A DNA stretch of 64,000 nucleotides, taken from positions 992,001 to 1,056,000 of the forward strand of contig OZ240668.1 in the NCBI GenBank assembly GCA_965198655.1. The letters are read 5' to 3'. Positions within the stretch are counted from its first letter, which is position 1. Each line of letters begins with the position of its first letter. Source of the DNA: Lichenicola sp965198655. Its GTDB lineage: Bacteria > Pseudomonadota > Alphaproteobacteria > Acetobacterales > Acetobacteraceae. Shown piece after piece: positions 28,690 through 37,375 of this stretch. A model generated the notes under the pieces. It was given only the letters and a program-made list of their open reading frames with translations. It ran no database searches and was not told where the DNA came from. The position numbers were made by a program, and so were the translations under genes.

Positions 28690-31600
28690 CAGGCCCCGTC
28701 CTGGCCAACCAGGTAGAACGAAACGAGGCGATCCATCGCCGCCTCGCCCAGCAGCGCCTCGGCCGACCGCCTGGCCGCGGCACCCAGCCGGGCGCGCAGG
28801 GCCGGATCCTGGCACAGGTGGCGGACCAGGGCGCAGGCCTCCTCCGTGGTGTCGAACAGGTAGCCGTTCTCGCCATGCCGGATCACCTGGGCGTAGCCGC
28901 CGAGGCGGCTCGCCACCACCGGCAGGCCGCAGGCCATTGCTTCCAGCACCACCCGCCCCCAGGGCTCCACCCAGGTCGAGGTGCGGTAGAAGTAGCAGTC
29001 GAGCCCGTGCAGGAACGGCACCATGTCCGACGAGCGCGCCGGCAGCAGGTCGAGGCCGGCGACCGGCGGGAAGGAGGCGCGCATGCAGGTGCCGCCGAGC
29101 ACCTCGGACCGCCCGCCGCACGCGGAAACGGCCTCATATACCTTCCAGTCTTCCGGGTGGTGCTTCTCCGCAACGTCGCGGCTGTGGCGTCCGAGGGTGA
29201 AGCGATGGGCGGGGGGGTGCGGCTCGGTGCGCGGGCTGAACGACGCGATGTCGGTCGGCGACGGCTCGAACAAGCCCGGCAGCCCGACCTCCGCTCCCAT
29301 CATGTCGGAGCAGAACAACAGCTCCGCCCTGACCCCGCACCGGTCCCAGACCTCCTGCACCCGCTGGAACAGCAGCGGCGCCTCGAACGTGTTGTAAAGG
29401 AACACCACCCGCTCCGGCCCGGCCTGCGCCAGCCAGCGCGCGATCTCGAAATACACGCCGACCAGCACCAGGACGCCGCCTTGCGGCACGTCGCCACGCC
29501 CGGGCGACACGGCGCGCACGCCGCGGCGCTCGCTGAAATGCGGGTGCGGCATCTCCGGCGCCCACAGCCTGACCTCGGCGTGCCGGGACAAGCGCCCGGC
29601 GATGTCGAGCGCGTGCAGCTCGCTGCCGCCGGACACCTGCTCGAACGCGTTGACGACGTGGATCACCGGCCGGTCGCGCGCAGCACCATCCAGGATCGCC
29701 CGTATCCCATCCGCGTCGGCGTTCCGGATCCGGTCCGCGCGGTCGCCGCGGACCAGGTCGTGCGCGCGGCGCCAGGCGCGCTCGACGCCCCGCCCGTTAT
29801 CGGCGAGCGGCGAGCCGCCCGGCCCGGCCCGGCCCGGCTTGTTGTCCCTGCCGAGATACGGACAAAGCCAGCCGAGATGGCCGGCATCGACCACCGTACG
29901 GTCGACCACGTCGCGCAGCCGGTCGCCACCCCCGTCGCCACCCCCTGTGACCTCGAGCAGGCGCACGACGTGATACAGCCGCCGTCCCGCCTCGTGCGTG
30001 GTCGACTGCGGCAGCAGGTCGAGGATCGCCGGGAGGTGCTGGTCGAGCCGCCCGAGCCCGGCTGCCGCCTGCACCAGCAGTTCCATCACCGTCCAGCTCC
30101 GGTGGTGCCGCAGCAGGTGCTGCAACCGGTCCCACGCCTCCTGGTGGCGGCCGGTCGCCACCAGGAACCAGGCGTAGAACTCGCCCATCGTCGCGTCGCG
30201 CGGCCGGATCGCCAGCCGCCGGGAGCAGATCTCGTGGACCAGGTCGTTGCGCCGCAGCTCGTAGGCGCTGCGGGCCAGCTCGACGTGGCCGATGTCCCAG
30301 TCCGGATGGACCACCGTGACCCGCCGCCAGCGCTCGAACGCTTCCCTCCGGTCGCGCCGGCGCATCGCCATGTGCGCGAGCCCGATCAGCGCGCCGATCC
30401 CCTGGAACTGCCGCGACGCCGCCTCGGCGAAGTGTCGCTCGCCCTCGTCGATGCCGACCGCGTTCGCCAGCGCGTAGCCGAGCAGGATGGGGGCCGACTC
30501 GTCCTCTGGCTGCAGCTCCAGGAAGAAGCGCAGGCGACGCACCGCCTCGGCGAAGTCGCCGCTCCGGAACGCCGCCTCGGCATAGGCGCGCGTCATCTCG
30601 GGCGTGCGCCCGTTGCGGGCGACGTCGTCGCGCACCAGCCGGTCGGCCAGGTCCGGATGACCGGACGATGCGGTCAGGATCATGTATTCCGTGGCGTGCC
30701 AGCGGCTGTGCGGCCATCGCCGCCGCAGCCACCGGCACAGCAGCCGTGCCCGGTCGAGCTGGCCGTCGGCGCGATACGGCTCGATCAGCGCGTGCACCGG
30801 CTCCAGGTCGTCGCGCCGCACGGCCTGGCAGGCGAGGCGGCGCGCGGCCGGCAGGTTGCCTATCTTCAGCGCCGCGTCGAAGCCGCGACGCAGGAAGCGA
30901 GGCTGGGCCGGATCGATGCGGTCCATGCGCTCGCACAGCACCATCACCTCGGTCCAGCGACCGAGCCGCTCGTTCAGGTCGGCAGCCAGCCACAGGAAGG
31001 ACAGGTCGCTGGGACGCTGCCGCAGTCCCTGCTGCAGCGCCGCCAACCCGGTTTCCTGGTCCCCTGCTTCCTGATCGCCGTCGAGCAGCACCGACGCCAC
31101 CTCGAACGCCGCCGCGGGATCGTCCAGGGACGCGTTGCCGAGCGTGCGCAGGAGCGGGATCGCGGCCTTGCGGTCGCGCATGCGGACCGCCTGGGCGTGC
31201 ATGACCGTGAACCGCGCCTGCTCGACCACCGCCGGCTGGATCCGCTTGAGCAGCAGCAGCGCGTCCTCGGCGCGGTCCGGGCGGTTGATCTTGATCGCCG
31301 ACATGGCGGCGTGGAGCAGGGCGTGCGCCAACTTTTCCGGCGCCTCCCCCTTCGAATGGAGCGACAGCGTCAGCGCCGTTCTTTGCCAGGTCTCGTAGGC
31401 CTGTTCCCAACGGCCGGCGCGCTCCAGCACGCCGGCGATGCCGGCATCCGGCTCCGCGGAGTCCGGATCGGCCTCCAGCACGGTGCGGAACGCTGCGATC
31501 GCGGCGTCGTGCTGGCCGAGCTCGTTGAGCATGTTGCCGAGCTGCAGCCAGGCGTTGAACCGGGCGGGCTCGCGCTCCGTCACCTCCTGCCACAGCGCGC

Positions 31601-31697
31601 GCGCGGCCGCCCAGTCCTCCCGACGCTGCGCTTCCGTCGCCCGGGCGACCAGCAGGTCGACGCCGCTCCCGACGCGACGGTCCCCGTGCCTCGCCAT
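28689..31697 (-). CDS. TPR-repeat protein fused to a GT4-type glycosyltransferase
   Basis: A 1002-residue protein. The first 550 or so residues are helical tetratricopeptide-like repeats (AWLQLGNMLNELGQHDAAIAAF near residue 45 is a canonical unit). The last 300 or so residues form a GT-B glycosyltransferase with HVVNAFEQVSGGSELHALDI, FLHGLDCYFYRTSTWVEPWG and VVLEAMACGLPVVAS as EX7E region. ATG 31697 was chosen over a TTG 24 bases upstream that would overlap the FkbM gene. TPR-glycosyltransferase fusions often act in adhesin or surface-glycan modification; here the position within the kps genes suggests capsule assembly. No transmembrane segment is visible. Confidence 0.85.
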   Translation of the reverse strand: MARHGDRRVGSGVDLLVARATEAQRREDWAAARALWQEVTEREPARFNAWLQLGNMLNELGQHDAAIAAFRTVLEADPDSAEPDAGIAGVLERAGRWEQAYETWQRTALTLSLHSKGEAPEKLAHALLHAAMSAIKINRPDRAEDALLLLKRIQPAVVEQARFTVMHAQAVRMRDRKAAIPLLRTLGNASLDDPAAAFEVASVLLDGDQEAGDQETGLAALQQGLRQRPSDLSFLWLAADLNERLGRWTEVMVLCERMDRIDPAQPRFLRRGFDAALKIGNLPAARRLACQAVRRDDLEPVHALIEPYRADGQLDRARLLCRWLRRRWPHSRWHATEYMILTASSGHPDLADRLVRDDVARNGRTPEMTRAYAEAAFRSGDFAEAVRRLRFFLELQPEDESAPILLGYALANAVGIDEGERHFAEAASRQFQGIGALIGLAHMAMRRRDRREAFERWRRVTVVHPDWDIGHVELARSAYELRRNDLVHEICSRRLAIRPRDATMGEFYAWFLVATGRHQEAWDRLQHLLRHHRSWTVMELLVQAAAGLGRLDQHLPAILDLLPQSTTHEAGRRLYHVVRLLEVTGGGDGGGDRLRDVVDRTVVDAGHLGWLCPYLGRDNKPGRAGPGGSPLADNGRGVERAWRRAHDLVRGDRADRIRNADADGIRAILDGAARDRPVIHVVNAFEQVSGGSELHALDIAGRLSRHAEVRLWAPEMPHPHFSERRGVRAVSPGRGDVPQGGVLVLVGVYFEIARWLAQAGPERVVFLYNTFEAPLLFQRVQEVWDRCGVRAELLFCSDMMGAEVGLPGLFEPSPTDIASFSPRTEPHPPAHRFTLGRHSRDVAEKHHPEDWKVYEAVSACGGRSEVLGGTCMRASFPPVAGLDLLPARSSDMVPFLHGLDCYFYRTSTWVEPWGRVVLEAMACGLPVVASRLGGYAQVIRHGENGYLFDTTEEACALVRHLCQDPALRARLGAAARRSAEALLGEAAMDRLVSFYLVGQDGA

Positions 31698-31707
31698 CGG
31701 CAGCCGC

Positions 31708-32607
31708 TCAGTCCAGCTCAAGGCTCAGCATGTGCTGGCGGACCAGACGGAACACGCGCTCGACCTGCTCGGACGGGCACAGCAGGTGGTTGGTGGCGTC
31801 CGAGCTGTAGTGCAGCCGGAAGCTCTGCCGCAACGCCGTCGGGGTGACGGAGAAGACCAGGTAGCGCTCCTTGTCGATCATCTGCTGGATCGGCCCCACC
31901 TCCGCGCCCGGCAGCACCTCCAGGATGATCATCGGCCGGTGCCGGGCGATCACGGCGGCGGCGCCCTCGATCACCGCGTATTCGTGCGTCTCGACGTCGA
32001 TCTTGATCAGCCCGAGCCGGCGATCGCCCAGATGCCGCTCCGCCCAGGCGTCCAGAGTGATGGTCTCGACCTCGCCGTCGAGGAACTTGCCGTGGTCCAT
32101 GCTCCGTGCGTGCGAGATCTCGAGCGAGGAGCTCGTGGTCAGGAAGCCCTGGTCGTTGACCGTCTCGAAGAACCTGGCGCTGCCGATGTTGTTCGACAGG
32201 GCGCAGGCATGCACCTGGATGCGCGGCGAGAGCGACGGGTTCAGTTCGAGGTTGGCCTCCAGCACCTGCCTGACATGGGCGAGCGGCTCGAACGCGAACA
32301 CCGTGGCCAGCGGGTTGGAGGCGGCCGCGAGCAGGGAGAAGATGCCGGTGTTGGCGCCGACGTCTAGCACCGCGCACGCGCCACCCTGATACGCACCACC
32401 TTGATACGCGCCGCCCTGATACGTGCCGCCCTGGCACAGGCTGACCACCAGCCCGGGCGTCGGCGCCTCGTAGGTGGCGAGGCCGCGGTGCCAGATCTGC
32501 TCGGCGATGAAGTCGAGGTTGTCGCGGTTCATGAACGTGAACGAGATGTCGGTGGTGGCGCAGGGGTAGACCACCTCGAACAACTCGTTATGCAGCTTGC
32601 GTGCCAT
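31708..32607 (-). CDS. FkbM family methyltransferase
   Basis: A 299-residue SAM-dependent methyltransferase of the FkbM type. The glycine-rich motif I is AVLDVGANTGIFSLLA, followed by FAFEPLAHVRQVLEANLELN and the family signature LIKIDVETHEYAVIEGAA. Such enzymes O-methylate sugars in surface glycans. Just before motif I the protein carries a stretch CQGGTYQGGAYQGGAYQGGA encoded by four near-identical 15-bp units. The gene ends 10 bases before the TPR-glycosyltransferase start. ATG 32607 has a GGCAGG sequence ahead of it. Confidence 0.9.
   Translation of the reverse strand: MARKLHNELFEVVYPCATTDISFTFMNRDNLDFIAEQIWHRGLATYEAPTPGLVVSLCQGGTYQGGAYQGGAYQGGACAVLDVGANTGIFSLLAAASNPLATVFAFEPLAHVRQVLEANLELNPSLSPRIQVHACALSNNIGSARFFETVNDQGFLTTSSSLEISHARSMDHGKFLDGEVETITLDAWAERHLGDRRLGLIKIDVETHEYAVIEGAAAVIARHRPMIILEVLPGAEVGPIQQMIDKERYLVFSVTPTALRQSFRLHYSSDATNHLLCPSEQVERVFRLVRQHMLSLELD
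32377..32436 (-). repeat. Four tandem 15-bp units inside the FkbM methyltransferase gene
   Basis: Each unit encodes (Y/C)QGG(A/T). The units differ only by silent or single-base changes, which suggests recent expansion by slippage. Because the unit length is a multiple of three, copy-number change would keep the frame and only lengthen a loop. Confidence 0.85.
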
Positions 32608-32705
32608 GTCCTGCCTCGCCTGGATGACGGGTGGGGGCGCCCGTGGCGCGGCCGCCTGGCCGGTCCGCACGCCGTCGGGACCGGCAGCGCATCCTCAGGG
32701 TGCCC

Positions 32706-33980
32706 CTATGGCGGCTGACGGTGCCGCGCCGACGGATAGGGGTGCCACGCCACCCTGGCAAGGGCGTCGCGCACGCTGTCGGTCCAGCTCGGGTAGGGCC
32801 GACGCACGGCGGGCACGGACGGCTCCGGACCGCGCGGCGGATCCGTTGCCAGGCCCGCGATCGCGCGCATCCAGCCGGTCCCGTCCAGCGGGTCGAGGTA
32901 AAGCGGAAGGTCGCCGCCCACCTCGCGGAACACCGGGATGTCGGAGCAGATCGCCGGCACGCCCAGCGACAGCGCCTCGGCCAGCGGCAGGCCGTAGCCC
33001 TCGCCGAAGGAGGGAAACAGCAGGGCCCGCGCGCCCTTCAGGAGCCGCGCCACGTCCCGGTCCGGCAGGGCGTTGTGCTCGGTGACCACGCCACGCAGGG
33101 AGGGGCAGCGCCCGAGCAGGTCGAGCGCCTGCTCGTTCTTCCAGCCGCGCTTGCCGATCAGCACCAGATGCGGCGCCAGCGCGCCCTGTTCCTCCACCAG
33201 CCGGCGCCAGATCGTCAGCAGCAGCAGGTGGTTCTTGCGTCCCTCGATGGTGCCGAGGCAGACGAAGTACGGGTGTGGCGGCGGGGCGGGATCGTCCGGA
33301 CCGTCGTCCAGGTGCGGCAGCGCGCGCAGGTGCACCCCGTGCGGCACCGGCCAGACCGGCACGTGGGCGCGTCCGGCACGCGCGAGGTGGGGCAGCAGCG
33401 ACCGGCGCACCGCTTCCGACGGCACCAGCACCGCGTCGGCGAGCTGGGACACGGTGTCGATCCGGCTCGCGTGCCTCGCGGCTTCCTGCTCGCGGCAGTA
33501 CTCCGGGAACTGGAGCGGGATCAGGTCGTGCACCATCGGTACGAACGCGGCGCGGCGCCGGGCGATGGTGTCGGCCACCACCGCCGGCCGCGTCAGGTGA
33601 TGGTGCGAGAGCAGCAGGTAGACCGCTCCGGGACCCTCGGACCGGATCGCGCCTCGGTCCGGGCGCGGCAGCATCAGCCCGTGCAGCAGGCGTCTGCCGA
33701 GGCGCGCCGCGGCGCCGTCATCGGCAGCGCCCGCATCCCAGCGCGCGGCGAGGGCCGCGACGAAGCGAGCGGTGGCCGCCTGCGGCAGGGTGCCGAACCG
33801 GCCGAGCGGGTGCAGGGCGACGAACTCGGTGCGCTCCGGCGCGTGAGCCAGCAGGTACTCGGCATAGGCGAGCTCGACCCGGTCGATGCCGGTCGGCACC
33901 GCCGCCCCGGCCCGTGACAACAGCCGCGACAGGTCGAGGATCAGGGGCGGCAGGCCGTCACGGCCGCCCAGCGCGTTCAC
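32706..33980 (-). CDS. Glycosyltransferase, GT4 family
   Basis: A 424-residue GT4 enzyme starting at a GTG that overlaps the kpsS stop by GTGA. The N-terminal half carries VPMVHDLIPLQFPEYC, and the C-terminal half VCLGTIEGRKNHLLLL and FPSFGEGYGLPLAEALSLGVP with the EX7E Glu pair. It is of the same general type as the two enzymes at 19487-22119 but more distant. It probably adds a sugar during capsule repeat-unit or linker synthesis. Confidence 0.9.
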   Translation of the reverse strand: MNALGGRDGLPPLILDLSRLLSRAGAAVPTGIDRVELAYAEYLLAHAPERTEFVALHPLGRFGTLPQAATARFVAALAARWDAGAADDGAAARLGRRLLHGLMLPRPDRGAIRSEGPGAVYLLLSHHHLTRPAVVADTIARRRAAFVPMVHDLIPLQFPEYCREQEAARHASRIDTVSQLADAVLVPSEAVRRSLLPHLARAGRAHVPVWPVPHGVHLRALPHLDDGPDDPAPPPHPYFVCLGTIEGRKNHLLLLTIWRRLVEEQGALAPHLVLIGKRGWKNEQALDLLGRCPSLRGVVTEHNALPDRDVARLLKGARALLFPSFGEGYGLPLAEALSLGVPAICSDIPVFREVGGDLPLYLDPLDGTGWMRAIAGLATDPPRGPEPSVPAVRRPYPSWTDSVRDALARVAWHPYPSARHRQPP

Positions 33981-35395
33981 GCGTGGAAGCCGGCGGCACC
34001 GGGTGACGCGGCGCGCGCGGCCGGGAGAACCGCGTTCCCCGACGGCTGCCCGTCGGCCCAGGTGGCATGTGCGGCAGGGTGCGCGGCGGCGTGCGCGGCG
34101 GCGCGCGAGGCTGCGGCGAAGTCGACCGGGCTGTGCGCTTCCAGCCGCGCGACCGCGCCCGCCACCAGCTTGTCGAGCGCCGGTCCGGAGAAGAAGCCGC
34201 CGGCGACCAGGCAGCGCTCGATCAGGACCCGGCGATAAGCGGCAAAGGTTTGCTCGTCCGGCTGGCCGGGATCGGACCAGAAGCTGTCGAGCGTGCCGCC
34301 GAAGGTGACGTCCGGGATGTCGTAGACCGCCCGGCCGAGGGTGATGACCGGCACCCCGCAGGCCAGCGCCAGCGTGCCGGTGGTGCTGTTGATGGTGACC
34401 AGGCCCCTGGCCGGGCGCACCAGCAGGGCGATGTCGCCGGACTCCAGGTAGCGCACGCGCCCGGCGACGCCGTGGTCGGCGGCCTGCGCCGCCACCTCGC
34501 CGCGCCAGTCGCGCACCCCGTTGTCGAGCGGGTGCTCCTTGATCACCAGCAGCAGCCCGGCCGGCGCGTGGGCGGCGAACGAGGCGATCACGTGCCGGAT
34601 CGCCTCGGCCATGCCGTCGAAGCCGGAATGCAGGCGCACCTGCGCGTCGGCGTCGAGCTGCAGCGGGAACAGCACATAGGGGGAGCCGGATGCGGAGATG
34701 GCGCGCAGGGTGTCGGCGGCGCGCCGGCGTGCCGCTCGGCGTCGCGACAGCTTGCGCAGCCAGCCCATCCCCTCGGTCAGCGGATGCCAGGGCCGGTAGC
34801 TGTCCCAGTGCCGGTAGCGCCAGCGGGTCAGCAGGTCGGCGGCATTGTAGGCGACACCCTGCAGCGCCCGGGTCCGGAACGAGGAGGGGACCGGCGGGTT
34901 CTCCCCCGCCGGCGGCAGCCGGGCCGCCTCGGCGCGATAGTAGTCGGGGTCGCGCGGCAGGGTGGAATGCCCGTTCACGCCGCCTAGCTCCAGGGTCACC
35001 CAGTCGGGCCTGAGGTAGCCTTCCTCGAACACGTGCACCGGGATGTGCATGCGGGCGCACACGGCGGTCGCCGCCCGGTGCAGCGGCCGGCAGTCGCCGA
35101 AAAGCAGCACGTCGGTGATGCGGTGCCGGGTCAGGATCGCCTGGAGCGCGTCCGGCCAGTCGGCGAGAGAGCCGGTGAAGTCGATCCCGCCGGGCAGGCC
35201 CCAGAAGAGCCGGTCGCCGCCGTTGAAGTTGACCTTGAACACGCCGTAGCCGTCCCGGCGCAGCGCCTGGCCGATCCGTCGGAAGAACGGCCCCATCAGC
35301 CCTTGCAGCAGCAGGACGTTCCGTGCCGCCGGCCGGCCCTGCCCCTCGCGGACCGGGACCATGTCCAGGGCTTCGGGCATCAGGGTGTCAGGCAT
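33977..35395 (-). CDS. kpsS: Capsule beta-Kdo transferase KpsS
   Basis: A 472-residue protein of the KpsS/LipB family. The hallmark stretches are LLLQGLMGPFFRRIGQALRRDGYGVFKVNFNGGDR at the N-terminus, VFEEGYLRPDWVTLE, LLVIKEHPLDNG and VTINSTTGTLALACGVPVI. KpsS adds the first beta-Kdo residue to the phosphatidylglycerol anchor on which group 2 capsules are built. The start overlaps the kpsC stop by eight bases, so the two are coupled. The C-terminal 40 residues are rich in Ala and His and look unstructured. Confidence 0.93.
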   Translation of the reverse strand: MPDTLMPEALDMVPVREGQGRPAARNVLLLQGLMGPFFRRIGQALRRDGYGVFKVNFNGGDRLFWGLPGGIDFTGSLADWPDALQAILTRHRITDVLLFGDCRPLHRAATAVCARMHIPVHVFEEGYLRPDWVTLELGGVNGHSTLPRDPDYYRAEAARLPPAGENPPVPSSFRTRALQGVAYNAADLLTRWRYRHWDSYRPWHPLTEGMGWLRKLSRRRAARRRAADTLRAISASGSPYVLFPLQLDADAQVRLHSGFDGMAEAIRHVIASFAAHAPAGLLLVIKEHPLDNGVRDWRGEVAAQAADHGVAGRVRYLESGDIALLVRPARGLVTINSTTGTLALACGVPVITLGRAVYDIPDVTFGGTLDSFWSDPGQPDEQTFAAYRRVLIERCLVAGGFFSGPALDKLVAGAVARLEAHSPVDFAAASRAAAHAAAHPAAHATWADGQPSGNAVLPAARAASPGAAGFHA

Positions 35396-37223
35396 CAGCC
35401 ACTCCTTCGGTCGTGCGGTCCCGGCGTCCCGACCCGGCGTGGAAGCGGCGGCGCGCCCGGCCCTGCAGGCGGCGCAGGCGCATCAGCAGCGTCGGCCGCC
35501 ACAAGGTTTGGTCGGCGAGCCGGTCGATCAGCACTTCCGGGCCGCAGGGAAGCCGGGTGCGCGGGTCGACATAGCGCGGGTAGAGAAGCAGCGTCCCGGC
35601 GGCAAGTTCCTCGACGCAAAGTGATCGATTCCGTCTCGAAAAGCGAGACCGATCGGTCGTCAGGCCCCAGCCGGCATAGAACGGCTGCCCGTAGGTGACC
35701 ACGACCCGGCCGCGCAGCAGCGCCTCGAAGCCGGCCAGCGAGGTCAGGGTGTGCACCTCGTCCACCGCGTTGATCAGCGGCGCCATCGCGCCGCCACGGT
35801 TGATGCGGTCGGCGATCCGCAGCGCGGCCGCGTCCGGGATCGCACCGCGCCGGTGGCCGGCGTCGACGTCGGGATGCGGGCGATACACGATGAAGGCGTC
35901 GGGCCGCGCCGTGCGCACCTGCCGCAGCAGCTCGAGGTTGTCCTGGATCGGGCCGCCGCCCAGACGCACCGACAGGTCGTCCGCGACCTGGCCCGGCACC
36001 AGCACCACGAGTCGTCCGGCTGGGACCTCCGGCGACGCGGCCTCGCCGTCGGCGGCGTATTTGGAGATGCCCCCCTGCACCAGCCGGTCGATCAGCAGCC
36101 GGGCGCGTCGCCGTATGGCATCGTCGAACGGGTGGGTGGCGAGCAGGGTTTCGAGGTCGCTCGGGCCGGACGGGTCGAAGTAGATGCCGCTGCCGTCCAC
36201 GATCACCGAGGCCGGCGGCAGCAGGTCGCTGCCGAGGCCAAGCGAGCGGATGAAGCCGTCCTCGACCCGGTGCAACGGGATGCCGGAAGCCCCGGCGCGC
36301 TCCGCGAGGCCGGGTGGCATGCGCGTCGACCAGGCGGCGATCGCGCCGCGCGGCCCGCCCTCCGCGCCGCGCGCCGCGCGCAACGCGGCGCCGACGTGCC
36401 TGCGGAACGGGGGTGCTGCGCGCGCGTCGGCGGTGGCGAACAGCTCGCCGATCCGGCGCCGCTTCCACAGCGACATGCCGACGCAAACGGCGATGCCGCG
36501 GTTGCCCAGCATCACCCGCCGCCAGTCGGCGAGCAGGGCGACCGCGTCCGCGGCCGTCATTGGCGCGCCGGAGAACGGGTCGTCGTAGCGGGTGGCGGAC
36601 AACAGCAGCGCCAGCGCGCGGGCCGGATCCTCAGGTGCTGCGGCCCCATCGCGGTCGTGACGCCAGGCCGGCAGCCCGCGCAGCAGCCCGAGTGCCGGCA
36701 GGATGCCCATCGCGTCGATCCGCAAGCCCACCGCCCGGTCGAGCAGCGCGTGCGGCTCGGGATCGCCGACCACGAGCTGGCCGCCGCAGCGCCTGACGGT
36801 TTCCGCCAGCCGTCGCATCCCGCCCGACCGGACCCGGCCCGGCAGCACCAGCGCCAGCCGCGACGCGTCGCCTTCGCTCAGGGCGGAGCGCCACAGCCCG
36901 GCCGCCGCGACCGGGCCGCCCGTGGCGCAGACCAGGGTGAACGCGCCGCCGACCGGCAGCCGGGTAGGACCCTCCGCCCAGAACCGCCCGCCGACCCGGC
37001 TCCCGTGCAGGGCCCGGGCGGTGGGATGATCCGCAGCGCCGGCGCTCGCGGGATGTGGGACGATCCGGTCCCAGCTCGACAGGACCCGGCCCAAGACCGG
37101 AACCTCGCGATGGAACGGCGGCGCCTGCAACAGGGTCGGGGCGAGGCGGGGCGGCGGCCGGGTCGAGATGGTGATGCTTCCTCGCGGTTGCGGACCGCGA
37201 TGGCACCGGCCGAACCCGGGCAT
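35388..37223 (-). CDS. kpsC: Capsule beta-Kdo transferase KpsC
   Basis: A protein of about 611 residues. The C-terminal two thirds match the second module of KpsC: HRVEDGFIRSLGLGSDLL, LVPGQVADDLSVRLG, IVYRPHPDVDAGHR, HTLTSLAGFEALLRG and YGQPFYAGWGLTTDRSR. The N-terminal third is short and lacks the corresponding features of a complete first module, so this may be a one-and-a-half-module enzyme. KpsC normally extends the poly-Kdo linker with alternating linkages. The start is uncertain: ATG 37223 is used, while TTG 37283 would add 20 residues. It is divergent from the sulfatase-fold gene. Confidence 0.9.
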   Translation of the reverse strand: MPGFGRCHRGPQPRGSITISTRPPPRLAPTLLQAPPFHREVPVLGRVLSSWDRIVPHPASAGAADHPTARALHGSRVGGRFWAEGPTRLPVGGAFTLVCATGGPVAAAGLWRSALSEGDASRLALVLPGRVRSGGMRRLAETVRRCGGQLVVGDPEPHALLDRAVGLRIDAMGILPALGLLRGLPAWRHDRDGAAAPEDPARALALLLSATRYDDPFSGAPMTAADAVALLADWRRVMLGNRGIAVCVGMSLWKRRRIGELFATADARAAPPFRRHVGAALRAARGAEGGPRGAIAAWSTRMPPGLAERAGASGIPLHRVEDGFIRSLGLGSDLLPPASVIVDGSGIYFDPSGPSDLETLLATHPFDDAIRRRARLLIDRLVQGGISKYAADGEAASPEVPAGRLVVLVPGQVADDLSVRLGGGPIQDNLELLRQVRTARPDAFIVYRPHPDVDAGHRRGAIPDAAALRIADRINRGGAMAPLINAVDEVHTLTSLAGFEALLRGRVVVTYGQPFYAGWGLTTDRSRFSRRNRSLCVEELAAGTLLLYPRYVDPRTRLPCGPEVLIDRLADQTLWRPTLLMRLRRLQGRARRRFHAGSGRRDRTTEGVADA

Positions 37224-37375
37224 CCCGCTGCGGTGACAGGACCGGTCCGGCTTGATAGGAGGACTGGCCAGGACGGTGGTCAAGACGAGGCGACGTAACG
37301 ATTCGTGGCCGTCGCGACAGGAACGGGACCGATGCCGATGCGGGCCGTGACCGATCCCCGCCTCCGGTACTGGGG

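Noticed and set aside
32706..35060. A single 784-residue minus-strand protein spanning the glycosyltransferase and part of kpsS
   Set aside because: The part beyond GTG 33980 is the wrong frame of kpsS; the glycosyltransferase fold is complete from the GTG.
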